From NCBI RefSeq assembly GCF_900105215.1, contig NZ_FOIP01000001.1, positions 2,006,001-2,070,000 of the forward strand: 64,000 nucleotides of DNA, read 5' to 3'. Positions 26,598 through 35,064 of the stretch are shown piece after piece. Both the position numbers and the translations under genes were made by a program. The notes under the pieces were generated by a model, which did no database searches, was not told the origin of the DNA, and was given only the letters and a program-made list of their open reading frames with translations. Source of the DNA: Lacrimispora sphenoides. GTDB lineage: Bacteria > Bacillota > Clostridia > Lachnospirales > Lachnospiraceae. Position 1 is the first letter of the stretch; each line of letters opens with the position of its first letter.

Positions 26598-27530
26598 ATG
26601 GTAAAAGAAAAGAAGGCAAAGACCAGAAAAAAAATCAGCTATGCGAAATGGGGATATATTTTTCTGATACCGTTTTTTGCCACTTATTTGATTTTCTCCT
26701 TTATCCCCCTGGTGAATACTTTTTATAACAGCCTATTTGAAAATTATCGTTCCGGATTGTCGCAGATCGGTCCTAACTTTGTAGGACTGCAAAATTACGT
26801 ATCTATTTTTCAAAGTGACTTACTTAAGTATCTGGGCAATACCATGATTCTTTGGATCATCGGCTTTATTCCCCAGATTATCATTTCTTTGATTCTGGCA
26901 GTCTGGTTTTCGGATTTTAAGTTAAGGTTAAAAGGAAGCACTTTCTTTAAGACCATAATCTATATGCCAAATGTCATAATGGCGGCTTCTTTTGCCATGC
27001 TGTTTTTTGCTTTGTTCTCCGATGACGGCCCTATGAATAACCTGCTTATAAACCTGGGGATTTTAAACAGCCCTTTCCGCTTTCTGGCAACCGTTTGGGG
27101 AACCAGGGGTCTGATCGGGCTCATGAACTTTATGATGTGGTTCGGAAATACAACGATTCTTTTGATGGCTGCGATTCTTGGTGTGGATGCATCTTTATTT
27201 GAAGCGGCTTCCATTGACGGAGCAAAATCTCTGCAGATATTCACAAAGATAACCATGCCCACCATTAAGCCTATTTTTATTTATGTCCTGATCACTTCCC
27301 TGATCGGCGGTCTGCAGATGTTTGATGTGCCTCAGGTACTGACGAATGCAAAGGGGAGTCCGGACAGAACCAGTACTACCCTGATTATGTTTTTGAATAA
27401 CCATCTCTACAGTAAGAATTATGGCATGGCAGGTGCCTTATCGGTAATACTTTTTGTCATTACGGCAGCACTCAGTCTGGTGGTATTCTTTGTACTGACC
27501 GGTGCAGGGAAAAAGAGAGGAGGAAAGTAA
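26598..27530 (+). CDS. Sugar ABC transporter permease, MalF type
   Basis: 310 residues with about six membrane helices, beginning with a basic cytoplasmic tail and the helix YIFLIPFFATYLIFSFIPLV. The EAA loop that docks the ATPase reads EAASIDGAKSLQIFTKITMP around 201-220. It forms the inner-membrane channel with the next gene product. No ATP-binding gene is in this operon, so a shared ATPase of the MsmX/UgpC kind encoded elsewhere must power it. The stop overlaps the next start by one base. Confidence 0.92.
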   Translation: MVKEKKAKTRKKISYAKWGYIFLIPFFATYLIFSFIPLVNTFYNSLFENYRSGLSQIGPNFVGLQNYVSIFQSDLLKYLGNTMILWIIGFIPQIIISLILAVWFSDFKLRLKGSTFFKTIIYMPNVIMAASFAMLFFALFSDDGPMNNLLINLGILNSPFRFLATVWGTRGLIGLMNFMMWFGNTTILLMAAILGVDASLFEAASIDGAKSLQIFTKITMPTIKPIFIYVLITSLIGGLQMFDVPQVLTNAKGSPDRTSTTLIMFLNNHLYSKNYGMAGALSVILFVITAALSLVVFFVLTGAGKKRGGK

Positions 27531-28369
27531 TGGGCAAGTCGATGAATATAAAGAAGGCTGTTGCGTATGTATTTTTGTCACTTTTGGCGTTTTTATGCCT
27601 CTTCTTCTTTTATTGCCTGATCATAAATGCAACCAGGTCTCATCCAGAGATTTCAAAGGGATTTTCCTTTATTCCGGGTAAGTCCTTTGGTTCCAATTTG
27701 TATAACGTACTTCATAATAAGAATCTTCCGGTTGTATACGGGATCGTCAACAGTCTTCTGATAGCCGGAAGCTCTGCAGCGCTTGCGGTATATGTTTCTG
27801 CTCTGACTGCTTATGCCATTCATGCTTATGAATTCCGGCTGCGAAATGTGGCTTATCTGTTTATCGTTTTGATTATGATGATCCCCAATCAGGTAACGAC
27901 CCTTGGTTTTTTAAGGATGATCAGCAAAATGGGGCTTATGGACAGTTTTGTCCCTCTTATCCTTCCTTCCATGGCTGCTCCGGTGGTGTTTTATTTCATG
28001 GTTTCCTATTTTGAGAGCAATCTTCCCCTTGAGATCATCGAATCGGCAAGAATCGATGGATCCCATGAATTCTACACCTTTAATACGATTGTAATTCCCA
28101 TTGTCAAGCCGGCACTTGCGGTACAGGGGATCTTTGCATTCGTGGCTTCCTGGAATAATTACTTTGTACCCTCTTTGGTGCTGAAATCCAATGCCAAAAA
28201 GACATTGCCGATTCTGATTGCACAGCTTCGGAGTGCCGATTTCCTGAAGTTTGATATGGGGCAGGTTTATATGCTGATTACCATAGCAATTGTACCGGTA
28301 GCGATTATTTATTTATGCTTATCTAAATTTATTATCGGCGGTGTGACTGCCGGCAGTGTGAAAGGATAA
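27530..28369 (+). CDS. Sugar ABC transporter permease, MalG type
   Basis: 279 residues with six predicted helices. The EAA motif reads ESARIDGSHEFYTFNTIVIP around 179-198, followed by VKPALAVQGIFAFVASWNNYF, both typical of MalG-like subunits. The start overlaps the preceding stop (TAATG), indicating translational coupling. It is the second half of the transmembrane pore. It is followed after 4 bases by the GH1 gene, so uptake and hydrolysis are one unit. Confidence 0.92.
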   Translation: MGKSMNIKKAVAYVFLSLLAFLCLFFFYCLIINATRSHPEISKGFSFIPGKSFGSNLYNVLHNKNLPVVYGIVNSLLIAGSSAALAVYVSALTAYAIHAYEFRLRNVAYLFIVLIMMIPNQVTTLGFLRMISKMGLMDSFVPLILPSMAAPVVFYFMVSYFESNLPLEIIESARIDGSHEFYTFNTIVIPIVKPALAVQGIFAFVASWNNYFVPSLVLKSNAKKTLPILIAQLRSADFLKFDMGQVYMLITIAIVPVAIIYLCLSKFIIGGVTAGSVKG

Positions 28370-28373
28370 AGAG

Positions 28374-29723
28374 ATGAATTTCAAAAAAGACTTTATATGG
28401 GGGACTGCGACTTCATCGTACCAGATCGAGGGAGGCGCACAGGAAGATGGCAAAGGTAAGTCCATCTGGGATGTATTTGCCCGGGAGGAGGGAAGGATCT
28501 TTGAAGGACATACCGGAGAATTGGCATGTGATCATTACCACCGCATGAAAGAGGATGTAGCTCTGCTTGGAGAATTGGGAGTAAAAGCGTATAGGTTCTC
28601 TATTTCCTGGCCCAGAATTTTTCCAAAGGGCTGTGGTTCGTTAAATAAAAAAGGATTAAAGTTTTATTCCGATTTAGTGGATGAATTGCTGAAATACGGA
28701 ATCACTCCTTATGTAACCCTGTATCACTGGGATTATCCCAATGAACTGGAGATGCAGGGCGGCTGGCTGAATCCGGAAAGTCCGGAATGGTTTGCCACTT
28801 ATACGGAAGCCGTGGCAAAAGCATTGGGAGACCGTGTAAAGCATTTCTTTACGTTCAATGAACCGCAGATATTTACCTGGCTTGGATATGATAAATGCAT
28901 TCATGCTCCCGGGATCAAATACCCGGTGGAAAGATTGCTTATCATGTGCCGTCATATTGCGCTGGCTCATGGAAGGGCGGTACAGGAGATAAGGAAATTG
29001 ATACCGGACAGCAGGGTTGGTTATGCGCCTACCTGCGGTAATGCCTATTGGCCTGTTGATGAAACGGATGAACTGATCGATGCCGCCAGAAGGCTTCAGA
29101 ATTCCTTTGGGAAAGAAGATTGGATTTACTCCTCCGCATTCTGGAATGAACTGTTTTTAAAAGGAGCATTTCATGACAGATGTAAAGAGTTGTTTGGGCC
29201 TCTGCTTCCGGTTATAACGGAAGAAGAACAAAAACTCATTAGCCAGCCTCTGGATTTTTGCGGGATGAACCTGTATCAGGGAACCTCAGTCAACCATGAT
29301 AATCAGGGAAAGCTTTTGCTTGGAAAGCTCCCGGTCGGACATGGAAAGACCGGAATGGGTTGGCCGATTACGCCAAAGGCCATGTACTGGGCGGTCCGCA
29401 ATTTTTATGAGACCTATCGGCTTCCTGTGATTATTACGGAAAATGGTATGTCTGCTCTTGATGTGATTTCCCTGGATGGGGGCGTTCATGACCCTGGCCG
29501 GATTGATTACCTAAAGCGTTATCTGACAGAGCTGGAGCGGGCAATTACTGATGGTGCGGATGTCACCGGGTATTTCCTTTGGAGTTTTTTAGATAACTTT
29601 GAATGGGAAAAGGGGTATGACGACAGATTCGGAATTGTTTTTGTAGATTATGAAAGCCAGACCAGGATTCCTAAGGACAGTTTTTATTGGTACCAGGATT
29701 TAATAAAGGAAACAATTCAATAA
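28374..29723 (+). CDS. bglA: Beta-glucosidase, GH1
   Basis: 449 residues, normal family length. The N-terminal signature is FIWGTATSSYQIEGG. The acid/base Glu163 lies in TFNEPQ and the nucleophile Glu356 in IITENG. Near the C-terminus is the sugar-binding SFLDNFEWEKGYDDRFG; the position after W is E, and the segment lacks the Ser-x-Lys loop of phospho-beta-glucosidases, which fits an enzyme for unphosphorylated sugars delivered by an ABC transporter. It hydrolyses cellobiose and other beta-glucosides to glucose in the cytoplasm. It ends the operon and is followed by a strong terminator. Confidence 0.92.
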   Translation: MNFKKDFIWGTATSSYQIEGGAQEDGKGKSIWDVFAREEGRIFEGHTGELACDHYHRMKEDVALLGELGVKAYRFSISWPRIFPKGCGSLNKKGLKFYSDLVDELLKYGITPYVTLYHWDYPNELEMQGGWLNPESPEWFATYTEAVAKALGDRVKHFFTFNEPQIFTWLGYDKCIHAPGIKYPVERLLIMCRHIALAHGRAVQEIRKLIPDSRVGYAPTCGNAYWPVDETDELIDAARRLQNSFGKEDWIYSSAFWNELFLKGAFHDRCKELFGPLLPVITEEEQKLISQPLDFCGMNLYQGTSVNHDNQGKLLLGKLPVGHGKTGMGWPITPKAMYWAVRNFYETYRLPVIITENGMSALDVISLDGGVHDPGRIDYLKRYLTELERAITDGADVTGYFLWSFLDNFEWEKGYDDRFGIVFVDYESQTRIPKDSFYWYQDLIKETIQ

Positions 29724-29731
29724 TGATACGA

Positions 29732-29775
29732 ATAAAGTGCGGTTCCAAATATTCAGGAACCGCACTTTATCTATT
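29732..29775. terminator. Bidirectional terminator after GH1 gene
   Basis: 15-bp perfect stem ATAAAGTGCGGTTCC (29732-29746) with GGAACCGCACTTTAT (29756-29770), T-rich on the + side and A-rich on the other. It serves the convergent gene at 29807 as well. Confidence 0.85.
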
Positions 29776-29806
29776 TTCTTCCTATTTACCTATCATACGG
29801 TATAGC

Positions 29807-30520
29807 TTAAGATCCTGTCTGAACCTCAGCCTGTCCGTCTGGTGCTTCCTCTTCTTCAATGCTTTCGCCCTGGGGGGTGATGGTTACATGAAGCTCATTG
29901 CCGATATTGTCTTTAGCAGTGATGTTTAAATTGTCCTTTATAAGCTCAAAGGTTACACGGCCTGTACTCCGGTCTATGGACATGGGAGCAATATCCTGGT
30001 TGTCCTCATCACAGGCAGAAATAGAGGAATAATCCACGCCGGACTGGCTGTCTTCCAAACGGAAGTAAAGAATTCCGTTTTCAACTACCTTATCCTTAAT
30101 GACTGGAGGTGTGTCATCTAAAACATCCACCTGTTCATCTATAACGGTCTTCATTTTGTTAAAGCATGTAAGCTTTACTGTAAGCGTTCCGTTACTTTTA
30201 AGGACTGCAGAATAGGTCTTAAGGCCTGTTTTCGTTATCTCAACGGGTGAACCGTTTAAAGACACCTCCATGCTATTCACGGGAAGCAGGGATTTGATCT
30301 TAAGCTCCATGGTTGTGGATATATAATCGCTGCTTTCACCGATTGTAATCTCGCCCTTTGGTCTGGAAGTTACCAGAAAAAAGATCAGGCCATTAATAAC
30401 GATGAAAGGAAGCACATAAAACAGAAGGACCGATAGAAAACCGTTTTTCCCCGTATCATTTCTATTGCCGGAGCGCGTTTTTCTGTGGTTTGGTCTGATT
30501 TGATTGTTATATTGGTTCAT
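29807..30520 (-). CDS. Membrane-anchored hypothetical protein with Ig-like extracellular region
   Basis: 237 residues. A basic, Asn/Arg-rich N-terminus (1-27) precedes one membrane helix (about 28-50, FLSVLLFYVLPFIVINGLIFFLV). The outside part (about 55-215) is beta-rich: SMEVSLNGSPVEITKTGLKTYSAV and a second segment DDTPPVIKDKVVENGILYFRLEDSQSGVDYSSI that looks like a bacterial Ig-like or cadherin-like repeat. The tail is acidic. Its role is unknown; a cell-surface or cell-wall-associated function is inferred from topology. It is monocistronic and converges on the GH1 gene. Confidence 0.7.
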   Translation of the reverse strand: MNQYNNQIRPNHRKTRSGNRNDTGKNGFLSVLLFYVLPFIVINGLIFFLVTSRPKGEITIGESSDYISTTMELKIKSLLPVNSMEVSLNGSPVEITKTGLKTYSAVLKSNGTLTVKLTCFNKMKTVIDEQVDVLDDTPPVIKDKVVENGILYFRLEDSQSGVDYSSISACDEDNQDIAPMSIDRSTGRVTFELIKDNLNITAKDNIGNELHVTITPQGESIEEEEAPDGQAEVQTGS

Positions 30521-30658
30521 ACTGATTCCTTTTCCTCCTGATGGTTTTTACGCCTATAAGCATATCAGAAAATGATGGATCTTACAAGATTATCTATTAA
30601 ATCGTAATAATTTAATTTATTCTTACAGAATGCTGAGTTTATGCGTGTTTCAGCGGTA

Positions 30659-30684
30659 TTTCCCCGGAAGATCTACCGGGGAAA
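30659..30684. terminator. Stem-loop between two minus-strand genes
   Basis: TTTCCCCGG (30659-30667) pairs with CCGGGGAAA (30676-30684), 8-nt loop. It follows the small Cys-rich gene on the minus strand. A T-run is not clear, so terminator function is tentative. Confidence 0.45.
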
Positions 30685-30714
30685 CCTCAAACACCATCAA
30701 TAGAAGGTTAGAAT

Positions 30715-31068
30715 TTAATCCTTAAATACAATTGTATAATAAAGAATTATTTGTTTGTTACCACAAGGGCATGTACAGCCTAAAAAAACTGTACTTTCCT
30801 GGTTAAAACAAAAACCAAAAATGTGTCCAAAAAGGTTGATTAAAAACAAGAAAAAATTCAGTTCTTTCTCTAATTCGCATGTGCTGCAATAAGTGAAAAC
30901 TTGAGCATACCACATTTTACATGGTCTACGATCACAACATCTGGGGATGTCCCAATCAATTTTAAATTTATTTCTGAGTAATTCAATTTTTTCATCATCT
31001 GATTTTCCTTCTATGGCTTCTAATACTTCTTCTTTCAATTCTTCTAATGCCATTTCCTGTGATTTCAT
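30715..31068 (-). CDS. Small Cys-rich hypothetical protein
   Basis: 117 residues. The N-terminus (1-30) is an acidic helix, MALEELKEEVLEAIEGKSDDEKIELL. The middle contains CCDRRPC and CSTC, and later CTCPCGNK, seven or more Cys in spaced pairs that could bind zinc or iron. An ATG with GGGGGCGC upstream is the start. I do not recognise the family. It is probably a real gene, since a frame of this length with ordered Cys pairs is unlikely by chance, but no partner or function is apparent. Confidence 0.5.
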   Translation of the reverse strand: MKSQEMALEELKEEVLEAIEGKSDDEKIELLRNKFKIDWDIPRCCDRRPCKMWYAQVFTYCSTCELEKELNFFLFLINLFGHIFGFCFNQESTVFLGCTCPCGNKQIILYYTIVFKD

Positions 31069-31262
31069 AATAATATTGCGCCCCCTTTTATATTTACTTA
31101 CAATATAATAATATTCGATATAAATCTTTTTGACACAAGCCCTGCTTATACCCTTTGGATTGCGGTGATCGTATAAGGACTGTGAGGGTATTTATACATG
31201 CCTGAAGGCTATTATCTGCTCCTCTGCCTGTCCAATACCTGTGCTGGTTTACATTGAAGCAG

Positions 31263-31293
31263 AGCCGGCAAGATTGGGGAAATCCTGCCGGCT
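31263..31293. terminator. Stem-loop downstream of cupin gene
   Basis: AGCCGGCA (31263-31270) pairs with TGCCGGCT (31286-31293). It lies 16 bases past the cupin stop on the minus strand, in terminator position but without a strong T-run. Confidence 0.45.
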
Positions 31294-31308
31294 GTGTGAA
31301 AAAATTGT

Positions 31309-31782
31309 TTAAGAGTTGTTCTGTGAGGTGGGTTCAGAAGCTCTTGTCCTCTGAACCGTGTTCCATGCATAATTAGGAGGGGCATAGAACGATGATATTT
31401 TAAGTGGGACATTGCCGATATTAATGATGTTATGCCATATACCGGCAGGTACTAATATAACATAATTAGAAAATGCGAGATACTGTCCGTACAATGAGAG
31501 TTGAGTTTCCCCTAGCTGAACTAAGCCTAGACCATCTTCTATTCGTAAAATCTGGTCGTGATCAGTGTGGACTTCCATACCAATGCTCCCATGGACAGGA
31601 ATGCTCATGAGAGTGACCTGTAAATAGGTTGCCGTCCATAAAGTCGAACGGAAATTATCGTTTTGCTGTGCTGCCTTATTGAGATCAATAACTAAAGAGT
31701 TCGGTCCATAGTCATAGGGGAAAGTTGGCGTATTTGCAGCATCACGATTTGAGTTTTCTGAATTAGACATGCACTTAGTCAC
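31309..31782 (-). CDS. Cupin-domain protein
   Basis: 157 residues. The cupin barrel spans about 50-135: motif 1 is GMEVHTDHDQILRIEDGLG (two His and a later Glu for a metal), motif 2 is VLVPAGIWHNIINIGN with the third His. Flanking phrases FRSTLWTATYLQVTLMSIPV and SFYAPPNYAWNTV resemble a common clostridial cupin group of unknown enzyme activity. The first 30 residues are polar and Asn-rich, unlike most of that group. It is likely a small metal-dependent enzyme or sugar/metabolite-binding protein of the cytoplasm. It appears monocistronic. Confidence 0.8.
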   Translation of the reverse strand: MTKCMSNSENSNRDAANTPTFPYDYGPNSLVIDLNKAAQQNDNFRSTLWTATYLQVTLMSIPVHGSIGMEVHTDHDQILRIEDGLGLVQLGETQLSLYGQYLAFSNYVILVPAGIWHNIINIGNVPLKISSFYAPPNYAWNTVQRTRASEPTSQNNS

Positions 31783-32025
31783 CTTTTATATATTCTATAC
31801 TAATATATGTGACATAAATATCACTGCTATTAAAAATCAGGAATTTCAGAAAAAAGAATATACGGATTTACCTGGAACCGCCAATATTATTCCTACGTAC
31901 CAGGAAACAGTACCGTCATGACTGCTGATTTATATTGATGATGCAATTAGCTTCATGGTAGAATTAAGGAAATAAAGGCAATTAAGGCAATTTGGGCTTA
32001 GGAATTAGTATGCAGGGGGGATTTT

Positions 32026-32685
32026 ATGAAATTCAAAGCTATGGAAAAGAAATATAATAATGGATATTCAGGTTTGATAGGTACTGATCGATGGCTATAT
32101 TCTTTTGATAATTATATTAGCCTATATGAAATAAAAGAATTAAAGGAAATGAATGAGCCGATAAAAGGAAATGAACTCACCTTTTTTTCTTATCCTGATG
32201 GCTATAGCTACACTCCATATGAATTAGAATATGGAATTTATTATGAGCATATAATTTTTATTGAAGGTATTATATATTTCATAAGGGCGGATTTTAATAT
32301 AGATCAGGTTTATATAATCAAATATATACCGGATAAGAATGTTTTAACGGAAATTGCTAATTTTGATATGAAAGATCTGAATTTATATAATATAAGGCTT
32401 GCTAAATACCCATTGATGCTTATTAGTGTTGATCATGAGTGTATCGTGTATTATCCTGAAAAATTAACAATAAAAATGGATGCCAGGGATAGCTTTATTG
32501 TTAGAGATGGGGATGTTTTTTATTTTAATCGATGGGTAGAAGAAGGCATTGATGAAAATGATAATGTAACATCAGACTATAAATATTATGACAATATAGT
32601 GAGAGTCAGTAAATCAGGAGAAGTTTTATCAATAGAAAAAGGTAACTTAAGTGAAATGCCAAATGGAGAAATGTGGATTTTATAA
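32026..32685 (+). CDS. Hypothetical protein, beta-rich
   Basis: 219 residues starting after GGGGGG at 32016-32021. The composition is rich in Tyr, Ile and Asp, with alternating short strands such as YYEHIIFIEGIIYFIRADFNIDQVYIIKYI and later FIVRDGDVFYFNRW. This suggests a small propeller-like or beta-sandwich fold, without signal peptide or membrane helix. GC is clearly lower than in the flanking core genes, hinting at transfer. It precedes a methyltransferase gene by 18 bases and is probably co-transcribed with it. I do not recognise the family. Confidence 0.6.
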   Translation: MKFKAMEKKYNNGYSGLIGTDRWLYSFDNYISLYEIKELKEMNEPIKGNELTFFSYPDGYSYTPYELEYGIYYEHIIFIEGIIYFIRADFNIDQVYIIKYIPDKNVLTEIANFDMKDLNLYNIRLAKYPLMLISVDHECIVYYPEKLTIKMDARDSFIVRDGDVFYFNRWVEEGIDENDNVTSDYKYYDNIVRVSKSGEVLSIEKGNLSEMPNGEMWIL

Positions 32686-32703
32686 AAGGGGAGGCCTAAT
32701 CAT

Positions 32704-33399
32704 ATGAGAAATCAGTTGAAGTTAGTTGCAGAGTCTTATGACAAAGCTATTGATTTAGGACGAAGAGGCATTGACTTGTACAAAGAACTTCCAGAATACA
32801 TTACAAGTGATCCTAATTATCTTTTATTTCAAAAAATGCAGATGGATGGAATGCTTTCTGATAGTGACCGGCAAGAAATTATAGATTATTTATCGCCAGC
32901 TATAGATATGAAATTTATTGATCTTGGGTGTTGCCTAAACTTAATGTTTCGCGGCTATGATAATTGGCCATCCACATATTATGGGGTTGATATAAGCAGC
33001 AAAACCATTCAGTTACTAAACGGGTTTGTTGAAAAGCATCATTTGACCATTGGTTCTTTATATTGCGGCAGTATGCATGAAACGCCATATGATACAAACT
33101 TTTTTGACATAGGATCATGTATTGGTTCCCTCGAATATTTTAAAAAAGACTTTATTGAAAAAGCTATTACGGAAGCCCATCGTATCCTGAAGCCTTATGG
33201 GAAGTTTGTCCTTGATGTTCCGGACCTTGGAAGTCCTGAGTTTCAAATTACAATGATGATAGAGGATTACTTAGGTAGAACAGATCAATATGATATGCCA
33301 TCTCAGGAATTTGAAGATATGTTGAGTAATTACTTTGTAATCGTGAATAAAGAAAAAGTAGGGCCTATGTTTCAATATTTCTTGAGTTGTAAAAAGTAA
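32704..33399 (+). CDS. Class I SAM-dependent methyltransferase
   Basis: 231 residues. Motif I reads FIDLGCCLNLMF around 78-89, with Cys-Cys in place of the usual Gly-x-Gly, followed by YYGVDISSKTI (motif II acid), then FFDIGSCIGSLEYFKKDFIEKAITEAHRILKPYGKFVLDVPD, the typical Methyltransf_11 sequence order. The N-terminal 60 residues are a helical cap. Substrate is unknown. The altered motif I still keeps the essential acidic residue before it, so SAM binding remains plausible. It follows a hypothetical gene by 18 bases, in an AT-rich pair that looks accessory. Confidence 0.75.
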   Translation: MRNQLKLVAESYDKAIDLGRRGIDLYKELPEYITSDPNYLLFQKMQMDGMLSDSDRQEIIDYLSPAIDMKFIDLGCCLNLMFRGYDNWPSTYYGVDISSKTIQLLNGFVEKHHLTIGSLYCGSMHETPYDTNFFDIGSCIGSLEYFKKDFIEKAITEAHRILKPYGKFVLDVPDLGSPEFQITMMIEDYLGRTDQYDMPSQEFEDMLSNYFVIVNKEKVGPMFQYFLSCKK

Positions 33400-33419
33400 T
33401 AGAGAGGTTTGCAATATCT

Positions 33420-33540
33420 AGTAAAACGACACTTATCCACAATATTGTGGAAACAATTGTGGATTGAGTGTTAATGTCTGAAAATACGACACTAAACTGC
33501 AAATTATTACATGCTGAAGCTTTTAGTTATACACAGTTTG
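33420..33540. repeat. Short repeats with DnaA-box-like sequences
   Basis: TTATCCACA (33433-33441) and TTATACACA (33527-33535) match the DnaA-box consensus. ATCCACAAT (33435-33443) pairs with ATTGTGGAT (33456-33464). ACGACACT occurs twice, near 33426 and 33485. Function is unknown; chance is possible in AT-rich DNA. Confidence 0.3.
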
Positions 33541-33597
33541 GAAAGTGAGACAGTAGAAAGTGATCTGGCGCATTAACCAGATAGGTCATAAGTAAAA

Positions 33598-33637
33598 GGC
33601 GAGTATCCAAATAGCACGGATTCACTCGCCATTTTTT
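33598..33637. terminator. Bidirectional terminator between methyltransferase and DUF4489 gene
   Basis: GGCGAGT (33598-33604) pairs with ACTCGCC (33624-33630), followed by T6 on the + strand and TTTT on the minus strand. Inner ATCC/GGAT extends the stem. Confidence 0.75.
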
Positions 33638-33663
33638 ATTATTTATTAATGGGAATTTTCTTA

Positions 33664-34233
33664 TTATTTACATGCACGATCAACAATGACAGCAGCAAGA
33701 GATGAATTGTTAATAGTGGTTATACCTATTGTAGCTGCGCCAACTGGAGTAACTACTACACGATAGTTACAGCATTCATCACAGGTTGTATCACAATCAC
33801 ATACAGAGAATGAGAAGGTATTAGTAAAGCCACCACCTTCAGAAAATTCAACAGGGGGTGAAAATGTCCAGATTGGTCCTACTGGAATAGGTGCCATTTG
33901 ATTGCCGCATTGTTTAAAAATCTGGAAGTTAAGAACTAAAGTTGCAGAGATAGCAATGATGTTACTTGTAAATTCTAATTGAATACATGGGTGGTTCATG
34001 CATTTTGTATCCACATTTACAGTAGCTAATGTAAATGTAACTCCGGCAGAGGTATCGACAGGAATTGTTACAGTTCCTGTTGATGTACCGCATCTTAAGG
34101 ATGTTCTATTAGGTTTTAAAGCTCTTTGGATTCTCTCAGATTTACAAACGCATTTTCGTTCGCTGCATTTTTGATCACAATCACAACATATTACTCTATT
34201 ATCAAATCCATCACTATATTCATTGGCATTCAT
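33664..34233 (-). CDS. DUF4489-family protein, Cys-rich
   Basis: 189 residues preceded by AGGAGG. The N-terminal 40 residues hold Cys clusters (CCDCDQKC, CVC). A beta-rich domain then begins SLRCGTSTGTVTIP and continues TFTLATVNVDTKCMNHPCIQLEFTSN, which is the usual DUF4489 pattern in Clostridia. Near 145-160 is a second cluster CDCDTTCDECC. About 16 Cys in total. The role is unknown; such proteins have been linked to spores or the cell exterior only by weak context. No signal peptide is present. It is transcribed alone, away from the HD-domain gene. Confidence 0.75.
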   Translation of the reverse strand: MNANEYSDGFDNRVICCDCDQKCSERKCVCKSERIQRALKPNRTSLRCGTSTGTVTIPVDTSAGVTFTLATVNVDTKCMNHPCIQLEFTSNIIAISATLVLNFQIFKQCGNQMAPIPVGPIWTFSPPVEFSEGGGFTNTFSFSVCDCDTTCDECCNYRVVVTPVGAATIGITTINNSSLAAVIVDRACK

Positions 34234-34454
34234 AAATAATCCTCCTTATCCTAATCTTACATTTTAAAGAATTTATCTATATCTTTATAGTCTATTATAT
34301 TCCAAAGCCGATTCTTAGTGATTTTAGCCCTGAGGCTGATGATGAATATACAGATATGGGAAAAGGGCAGCCTAGTGAATTATGCTCTGTTAAATCGGAA
34401 TTATTTGTGTTAATATAGTAAGGAGGTTTTAGAAAGATCAAAAGGAGACTCAGT

Positions 34455-34985
34455 ATGGTCGAGAAGGCTGTTGCATTTGCAACCAAGTCCCACGAGGGGA
34501 CCTTTCGGAAAGGGACGAAGATTCCCTACATCGTCCATCCCTTAGAGACGGCAGTCATCGTTGCGCTGATGGTAACGGATGAAGAGCTGATCTGCGCCGC
34601 ACTATTACATGATGTGGTGGAGGATACGGGTGTTACGGAGGAAGAGCTTAAAGAAAAGTTCGGACTTCGGGTGGCTGAACTGGTTATGGAAGAAACAGAA
34701 GACAAAACTAAGTGCTGGAAGGAACGCAAATGCGCGACACTTGATCATTTAGAAAATGCTTCCAGAGAAAGCAAGATCCTTGTTTTGGCGGACAAGCTGA
34801 GCAATTTAAGAACCACTGCAAGAGACTATTTTTTAGTGGGAGATGACCTTTGGCAGCGCTTTAACGAAAAAAACAAGTCAGAACACGCCTGGTATTACAA
34901 GGGGGTCGCAAAACGCCTTACAGGTCTTGAGGAGTTTCCTGCTTATCAGGAATATATAAAATTGTGTGAAAGAGTTTTTGAATAA
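34455..34985 (+). CDS. HD-domain phosphohydrolase, small (p)ppGpp hydrolase-like
   Basis: 176 residues. The metal-binding His and HD pair are His28 (YIVHPLETA) and His52-Asp53 in AALLHDVVEDTG, with the ED that SpoT/MESH1-type hydrolases use. LADKLSNLRTTARDYF supplies the later conserved Asp and Asn. There is no synthetase, TGS or ACT domain, so it is a free-standing hydrolase of the small alarmone hydrolase type; ppGpp or a related nucleotide is the likely substrate. It stands alone between the DUF4489 gene and the convergent mgsA gene. ATG 34455 follows AAAAGGAG. Confidence 0.85.
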   Translation: MVEKAVAFATKSHEGTFRKGTKIPYIVHPLETAVIVALMVTDEELICAALLHDVVEDTGVTEEELKEKFGLRVAELVMEETEDKTKCWKERKCATLDHLENASRESKILVLADKLSNLRTTARDYFLVGDDLWQRFNEKNKSEHAWYYKGVAKRLTGLEEFPAYQEYIKLCERVFE

Positions 34986-35002
34986 AATATGGACAAATAC
35001 AG

Positions 35003-35040
35003 AAAAAAGGCAGGGCTTAATTTAAAAAAAGCTCTGCCTT
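35003..35040 (-). terminator. Terminator of mgsA
   Basis: On the minus strand AAGGCAGAGCTT (35040-35029) pairs with AAGCCCTGCCTT (35018-35007, one G-U), followed by TTTTTT. The A-run on the other side makes it possibly bidirectional. Confidence 0.75.
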
Positions 35041-35064
35041 CTGTTGATCCTTACGTCAGGACCC

